Assembly (NCBI RefSeq): GCF_023051175.1
Contig: NZ_JALKII010000002.1
Span: 558,001 to 622,000, forward strand
Length of the DNA stretch: 64,000 nt
From: Alcanivorax quisquiliarum
GTDB lineage: Bacteria; Pseudomonadota; Gammaproteobacteria; Pseudomonadales; Alcanivoracaceae
Direction of reading: 5' to 3'
In this document: in pieces, positions 60,225 through 64,000 of the stretch
Numbering within the stretch: position 1 is the first letter of the stretch
How the letters are laid out: each line of letters opens with the position of its first letter
Program-made: the position numbers and the translations under genes
Notes under the pieces: model-generated
The model's input: the letters and a program-made list of their open reading frames with translations, nothing else
What the model was told of the DNA's origin: nothing
Database searches by the model: none

Positions 60225-62693
60225 TCAATGGCCCGGCGTGAAGCGCCGCAGCCGCAAAGCATTGGTGAGCACGAAAACACTCGACATGGCCATCGCGCCG
60301 GCGGCAAACATCGGCGATAGCAACAAGCCGAAGGCCGGGTACAGCACGCCGGCTGCCACCGGGATCAGGGCGCCGTTATAGGCAAACGCCCAGAACAGGT
60401 TCTGGCGAATATTGCGCAGTGTAGCGTGCGACAGCTCCACCGCTCGGGTAACGCCGAGCACGTCGCCGGACATCAGCACGGCGTCAGCGCTTTCAATGGC
60501 CACGTCAGTGCCGGTGCCGATGGCAATGCCTACATCGGCTTCCACCAGCGCGGGCGCATCGTTGATGCCGTCGCCGACAAATGCAACACGGCGGCCGCCC
60601 TCGCGCAGCGTTTCGATCACGGCCACCTTGCCATCCGGCAATACTTCGGCAAACATGCGATCAATGCCTGCCTCGCGGGCGATGGCTTCGGCGGTGCGGC
60701 GGTTGTCGCCGGTAATCATCACCACCTCGATTTGCCGTGCATGCAGCGCCCGGATGGTTTCCGCGGCGCCGGGCTTGAGCGTATCCGCCACCGCCAGCAC
60801 GGCAATCAGCTGATCGTCGAGGGCTGCGAACAGCGGTGATTTGCCGGCTCCGGCCAGGGTGTCGGCCCGCTCACGAAACGGCGCGGTATCAATCCCCGCC
60901 TCTGCCATCAGGCGGGCATTGCCCACTCGCACCTGGCGACCTTCCACCTCTGCGCTGACACCGAAGCCGGCGCGGGCCTGGAAATCACTGGCGGGCGGCA
61001 GGGTCTGGCCCGCTGCTGTTGCGGCCTCGACCAGCGCACGGGCACTGGGATGCTCCGACGCCTGCTCGGCGGCGGCGATCAGGCGCAGTGCGCTGTCGCG
61101 ATCAACGCCCTCGGCCGGCTCCAGATCGGTCAGTTGCGGGCGGCCCACTGTGAGAGTGCCGGTCTTGTCGAAGGCGATCACCTGCGTCTCGCGCAGCGCC
61201 TGCAATGCCTCGCCGTGGCGGAACAGAATGCCCATGCTGGCGGCGCGGCCGGTGGCCACCATGATCGATGTCGGCGTCGCCAGGCCCATGGCACAAGGGC
61301 AGGCGATGATCAGCACTGCCACGGCATTGACCAGCGCCATCGCCAGCGTCGGCGGCGGGCCGAACACCAGCCACACCAGAAAGGTGGCCAGCGCGATACC
61401 GATGACCGCAGGCACGAACCAGAGGGTGACTTTATCCACCAGCGCCTGGATCGGCAGCCGTGCGCCCTGCGCGTTTTCCACCATCTGGATGATCTGCGCC
61501 AGCACCGTGTCGCTGCCCACACGGGTGGCGCGGTAGGTCAGCGTGCCGCTGGTATTGAGCGTGCCGCCGATCACCTCGTCGCCGGTTTCGCGCACCACTG
61601 GCTCGGATTCACCGCTGAGCATGGATTCATCAATGTGCGAGCGCCCGTCGATCACTTCGCCGTCCACGGCAATTTTTTCGCCGGGGCGCACCACCAGTTC
61701 GTCGCCGACGTCGATCTCGGCGATGGGCACGTCATGCAGCGCGCCATCGCGGCGCACCCGCGCCACTCGCGGTTGCAGGCCGACCAGATGCCGGATCGCA
61801 TCACTGGTGCGGCCGCGTGCGCGGGCTTCCAGATAGCGCCCCAACAGGATCAGCGTGACGATCACGGCAGCGGCCTCGAAGTAGACGTTATCGGTGCCAC
61901 GGGGCAGCCAGTGCGGCACAAAGGTGGCCACCACGGAATAGCCCCACGCTGCCGTGGTGCCGACCACCACCAGCGAGTTCATGTCGGGTGCCAGCCGCCA
62001 CAGCGCCGGCACGCCCTGTGTGAAGAAGCGCCGCCCCGGGCCGATCAGCACCAGTGTGGTGAGCACAAACTGGATCAGGTTGTTGGTGTCATGGCCCAGT
62101 TTCAGCATCAGCCAGATATGAAACGGCGGGAACAGATGGCTGCCCATTTCCATGATGAACACGGGCAGCGTCAGCACCAGGGCCAGCCAGAAATCACGGT
62201 TCAGGTTGCGCGCCTCCTGCTCGCGGCGGGCTTCCCGATCCGGGCCATCCGCCGAGGGCAGGCTGGCCTGATAGCCGGCCTCGCGCACCGCATCGCGTAG
62301 CAGCGAGGGGGCGGTGCCTTCGAGCACCGTGATGCTGGCCTGTTCGCTGGCCAGGTTGACGCTCGCCGACAGGACGCCGGGCACTGCCGCCAGCGCCTTT
62401 TGCACACGGGCGGTGCAGGAGGCGCAGGTCATCTTGTCGATATTCAGGGTGAGCTGCTGGGTTTGCACCAGATAGCCGGCGCTTTTTACCGCCGTCACCA
62501 GCGTCTCGGCCGGCAGCGCGGCATTGCCGGCCACTTCGGCAGTTTCAGTGGCGAGATTGACCTGCGCACTTTGCACACCCGGCACGTTCTGGAGCGCGCC
62601 CTCGATGCGGCCGACACAGGATGCGCAGTGCATACCTTCGATATGCAGGCGCAGCGTGCGAGGCGACGTATCATCGCGGGGTTGATCGGGCAT
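60225..62693 (-). CDS. copA: copper-exporting P1B-type ATPase CopA
   Basis: Cu(I) efflux pump in the inner membrane, 822 residues. Two heavy-metal-associated domains at the N-terminus (Cys23/Cys26 in GMHCASC; Cys90/Cys93 in MTCASC), eight membrane segments, phosphatase motif DES...SGESEPV, transmembrane CPC (IACPCAMGLATP, about residue 465), phosphorylation DKTGTLTVGRP, the SEHPSA His-Pro of P1B ATPases and GDGINDAPALVEADVG. The start at 62693 follows CGGAGACGCC. Heads the copA-cueR-flavodoxin unit and has a CueR operator upstream. Confidence 0.97.
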   Translation of the reverse strand: MPDQPRDDTSPRTLRLHIEGMHCASCVGRIEGALQNVPGVQSAQVNLATETAEVAGNAALPAETLVTAVKSAGYLVQTQQLTLNIDKMTCASCTARVQKALAAVPGVLSASVNLASEQASITVLEGTAPSLLRDAVREAGYQASLPSADGPDREARREQEARNLNRDFWLALVLTLPVFIMEMGSHLFPPFHIWLMLKLGHDTNNLIQFVLTTLVLIGPGRRFFTQGVPALWRLAPDMNSLVVVGTTAAWGYSVVATFVPHWLPRGTDNVYFEAAAVIVTLILLGRYLEARARGRTSDAIRHLVGLQPRVARVRRDGALHDVPIAEIDVGDELVVRPGEKIAVDGEVIDGRSHIDESMLSGESEPVVRETGDEVIGGTLNTSGTLTYRATRVGSDTVLAQIIQMVENAQGARLPIQALVDKVTLWFVPAVIGIALATFLVWLVFGPPPTLAMALVNAVAVLIIACPCAMGLATPTSIMVATGRAASMGILFRHGEALQALRETQVIAFDKTGTLTVGRPQLTDLEPAEGVDRDSALRLIAAAEQASEHPSARALVEAATAAGQTLPPASDFQARAGFGVSAEVEGRQVRVGNARLMAEAGIDTAPFRERADTLAGAGKSPLFAALDDQLIAVLAVADTLKPGAAETIRALHARQIEVVMITGDNRRTAEAIAREAGIDRMFAEVLPDGKVAVIETLREGGRRVAFVGDGINDAPALVEADVGIAIGTGTDVAIESADAVLMSGDVLGVTRAVELSHATLRNIRQNLFWAFAYNGALIPVAAGVLYPAFGLLLSPMFAAGAMAMSSVFVLTNALRLRRFTPGH

Positions 62694-62733
62694 GGTGGCG
62701 TCTCCGTTGTAAGGCAGGTGCAGGCTGACATGA

Positions 62734-62760
62734 TTGACCTTCCCATCATGGTAAGGTCAA
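62734..62760. promoter_or_regulatory. CueR operator / copA promoter
   Basis: TTGACCTT and AAGGTCAA bracket an 11-bp centre, giving a 27-bp palindrome. As at E. coli copA, the -35 TTGACC on the minus strand is followed by a long 19-bp spacer to AATCAT, the distorted geometry of MerR-type promoters. Because it is palindromic, a second TTGACC faces the DUF411 gene on the plus strand. Confidence 0.8.
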
Positions 62761-62869
62761 TGCTGGCTGGCGTCATCGTTGATGGCAGTCGTTGTCGATC
62801 AGCGTGCAGGGATTAGCCTGGAGTGATCGACGTAATGCACAGAAAAAATGTACAGAATGCACAAAGCAG

Positions 62870-62953
62870 CGGTCAGAAAGTATCGTTCGGAAAGTATCGG
62901 TCAGAACGCACTGGCCAGAACACAATGAACAGAAAGCAGCGACCGGAAAGCGG
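62870..62953 (+). repeat. degenerate 13-15 bp tandem repeat, 6 units
   Basis: Unit starts at 62870, 62884, 62898, 62913, 62927 and 62940, each with a (T/C)(C/T)(A/G)GAA core (TCAGAAAGTAT, TCGGAAAGTAT, TCAGAACGC, CCAGAACAC, ACAGAAAGC, CCGGAAAGC). It lies just upstream of the DUF411 gene, between it and the CueR operator. Confidence 0.7.
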
Positions 62954-62983
62954 CCACTGATAAATTGCTACGCGAGGCACAGC

Positions 62984-63565
62984 ATGAGCTTTTCTCAATT
63001 ATCACGCAGATTGATATTGCGCTGGCTGCTGGCCGGCGTGTTGGTGGGTGGTACGCCGATGCTGGCCATGGGCGCCGAGGCGGCCTTGTCTGGCGCGGCG
63101 CTGCCGGAAGCGAGCGTGTCGAAAGGGGCACCGCCAGGCTCGGCCCGTGCGGAAGCGGCGCTATCCGAAGCGGCCCTGCCTGAAGCGGCCCTACCTGAAG
63201 TGACCGTATGGCGCAGCCCCAGCTGCGGGTGTTGTGGTGACTGGATTGCGCATATGCGCGCGGCCGGCTTCAGCGTGCGCGATGTCGTGCAGCCTGCCAT
63301 GCATCAGGTCAAGACGCGGCTGGGCGTGCCGGCGCGTTATGCCTCCTGCCACACCGCTACGGTCGGGCAATATCTGCTTGAGGGCCATGTGCCGGCGAGC
63401 GATGTGAAACGCCTGCTGGCCGAGGCACCCGAAGGGCGAGGGCTGCTGGTGCCGGGGATGCCGATCGGTTCGCCCGGCATGGAAGTGCCGGGGCGCGCCA
63501 ACGATGCCTATGACGTGTTGTTGCTGGATGACACCGGCGGGGTGTCGGTGTTTTCCAGCCACTAA
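62984..63565 (+). CDS. DUF411-family periplasmic metal-binding protein
   Basis: A 193-residue exported protein (start at 62984; signal region LILRWLLAGVLVGGTPMLAMGAEA). The DUF411 domain (about 70-190) has VWRSPSCGCCGDWIAHMRAAG with the CGCC motif, a second Cys in YASCHTATVGQY, and EGHVPASDVKRLL and PGMPIGSPGMEVP. Members are found in copper and silver clusters and are thought to bind metal; Cys/His residues fit. The stretch between the signal and the domain is a degenerate 5-residue repeat (EAALS EAALP EAALP). Divergent from copA, next to the CueR site. Confidence 0.9.
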   Translation: MSFSQLSRRLILRWLLAGVLVGGTPMLAMGAEAALSGAALPEASVSKGAPPGSARAEAALSEAALPEAALPEVTVWRSPSCGCCGDWIAHMRAAGFSVRDVVQPAMHQVKTRLGVPARYASCHTATVGQYLLEGHVPASDVKRLLAEAPEGRGLLVPGMPIGSPGMEVPGRANDAYDVLLLDDTGGVSVFSSH

Positions 63566-63654
63566 CCAGCTGCTAGCCAGCCACTAACGGCCGGCCACTG
63601 GTTAACAGGGTTATCAGACGCCGGGGCACCGTGGCACGCCCCGGTGTTTGCCGT

Positions 63655-64000
63655 TCAATGCGCCGGCTGCACGTCGAATTCGATCGTCCAGGTTTGCGCG
63701 CTGCTGTTGTCGCTGATATCGGCGTACTGGATATTGGTGACGTGGAGGCGGGCATAGCTGTCACCGGTGCCGGAGCGGATCATGCCACCGTTTTCGGGAT
63801 TGGCGGCCAGCATGTGGCCCGCGGCGTCTGGCCCGAGCACTGCCTGCGCATCGGCCGCCTGCGAGTAGTAGGTGTACCAGCCGAAATCCAGCGGTGCCGG
63901 ATGGCTGCCACGGTAGGCCGCGTTCAGGCGTGATTGTGTGCCGTCGCTGACCCAGGCATGAGCGTTGGCCGGTGTGGCCATATCGGCGGCGGTCAGGTCG
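63655..64000 (-). CDS. partial C-terminal protein, unrecognised family
   Basis: The reading frame has no stop between its TGA at 63655-63657 and the end of the window, so the gene is cut off at its 5-prime side; an internal Met (63981) is not necessarily the start. The visible 115 or so residues (HAWVSDGTQSRLNAAYRGSH, FGWYTYYSQAADAQAVLG, YARLHVTNIQYADISDNS, TWTIEFDVQPAH) are beta-rich and aromatic, typical of a secreted domain. No family is recognised. Confidence 0.6.
   Translation of the reverse strand, partial: DLTAADMATPANAHAWVSDGTQSRLNAAYRGSHPAPLDFGWYTYYSQAADAQAVLGPDAAGHMLAANPENGGMIRSGTGDSYARLHVTNIQYADISDNSSAQTWTIEFDVQPAH

Overview
The window looks like the chromosome of a GC-rich gammaproteobacterium. 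The gene order ntrBC, tatCBA-hisE-ubiB-ubiJ-ubiE, hslVU, argS, priA, rpmE, malic enzyme, mrcA/pilMNOPQ, aroKB, damX, gltBD, hemE closely follows the order known from Pseudomonas, so Pseudomonadales or the neighbouring Oceanospirillales/Alcanivorax-type lineages are the best guess (inference from synteny; no rRNA is present). Most of the window is ordinary housekeeping DNA; no phage, insertion sequence, CRISPR array, tRNA or rRNA was seen.

Layout. 0.1-8.3 kb: a DUF4124 protein, the nitrogen two-component pair ntrB-ntrC with a near-perfect NtrC site about 250 bp upstream, a small lipoprotein, dtd, a DUF3015 protein, a DUF4105 envelope protein and a lipoprotein hydrolase. 8.3-21 kb (minus strand): twin-arginine translocase, hisE, ubiquinone genes, HslVU protease, argS with an SPOR protein, priA. 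21-34 kb: rpmE, malic enzyme, class A PBP mrcA divergent from the pilMNOPQ type IV pilus operon, then aroK, aroB and a DamX-like SPOR protein. 34-42 kb: an 870-bp gap, gltBD and hemE. 42-49.5 kb: single genes for small-molecule and envelope functions (ADC-family, hot-dog, polysaccharide deacetylase, Bax-like, phhB, acyl-CoA dehydrogenase, ComB-like, comF). 49.5-54.2 kb: biotin operon bioBFHCD behind a BirA-type operator. 54.2-58 kb: a PhaC-like hydrolase with serine nucleophile, a wrecked glycerate kinase gene and a repeat-built lipoprotein. 58-64 kb: repeat-rich intergenic DNA and a copper module (copA-cueR-flavodoxin, with a CueR-type operator, divergent from a DUF411 protein).

Two signals are not explained by genes. 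First, many gaps and some gene ends hold short, degenerate tandem arrays, each with its own unit (9 bp x5, 13 bp x7, 15 bp x5, 20 bp x3, about 14 bp x6 and others). They look like independent slippage-born expansions at gene boundaries. Second, a dispersed intergenic element of about 50 bp occurs three times (42.1 kb minus strand, 58.1 kb, 58.5 kb), the two copies at 58 kb being accompanied by GC-rich hairpins. I found no convincing new defence or metabolic system; the repeats and the decayed glycerate kinase locus are the most unusual items.
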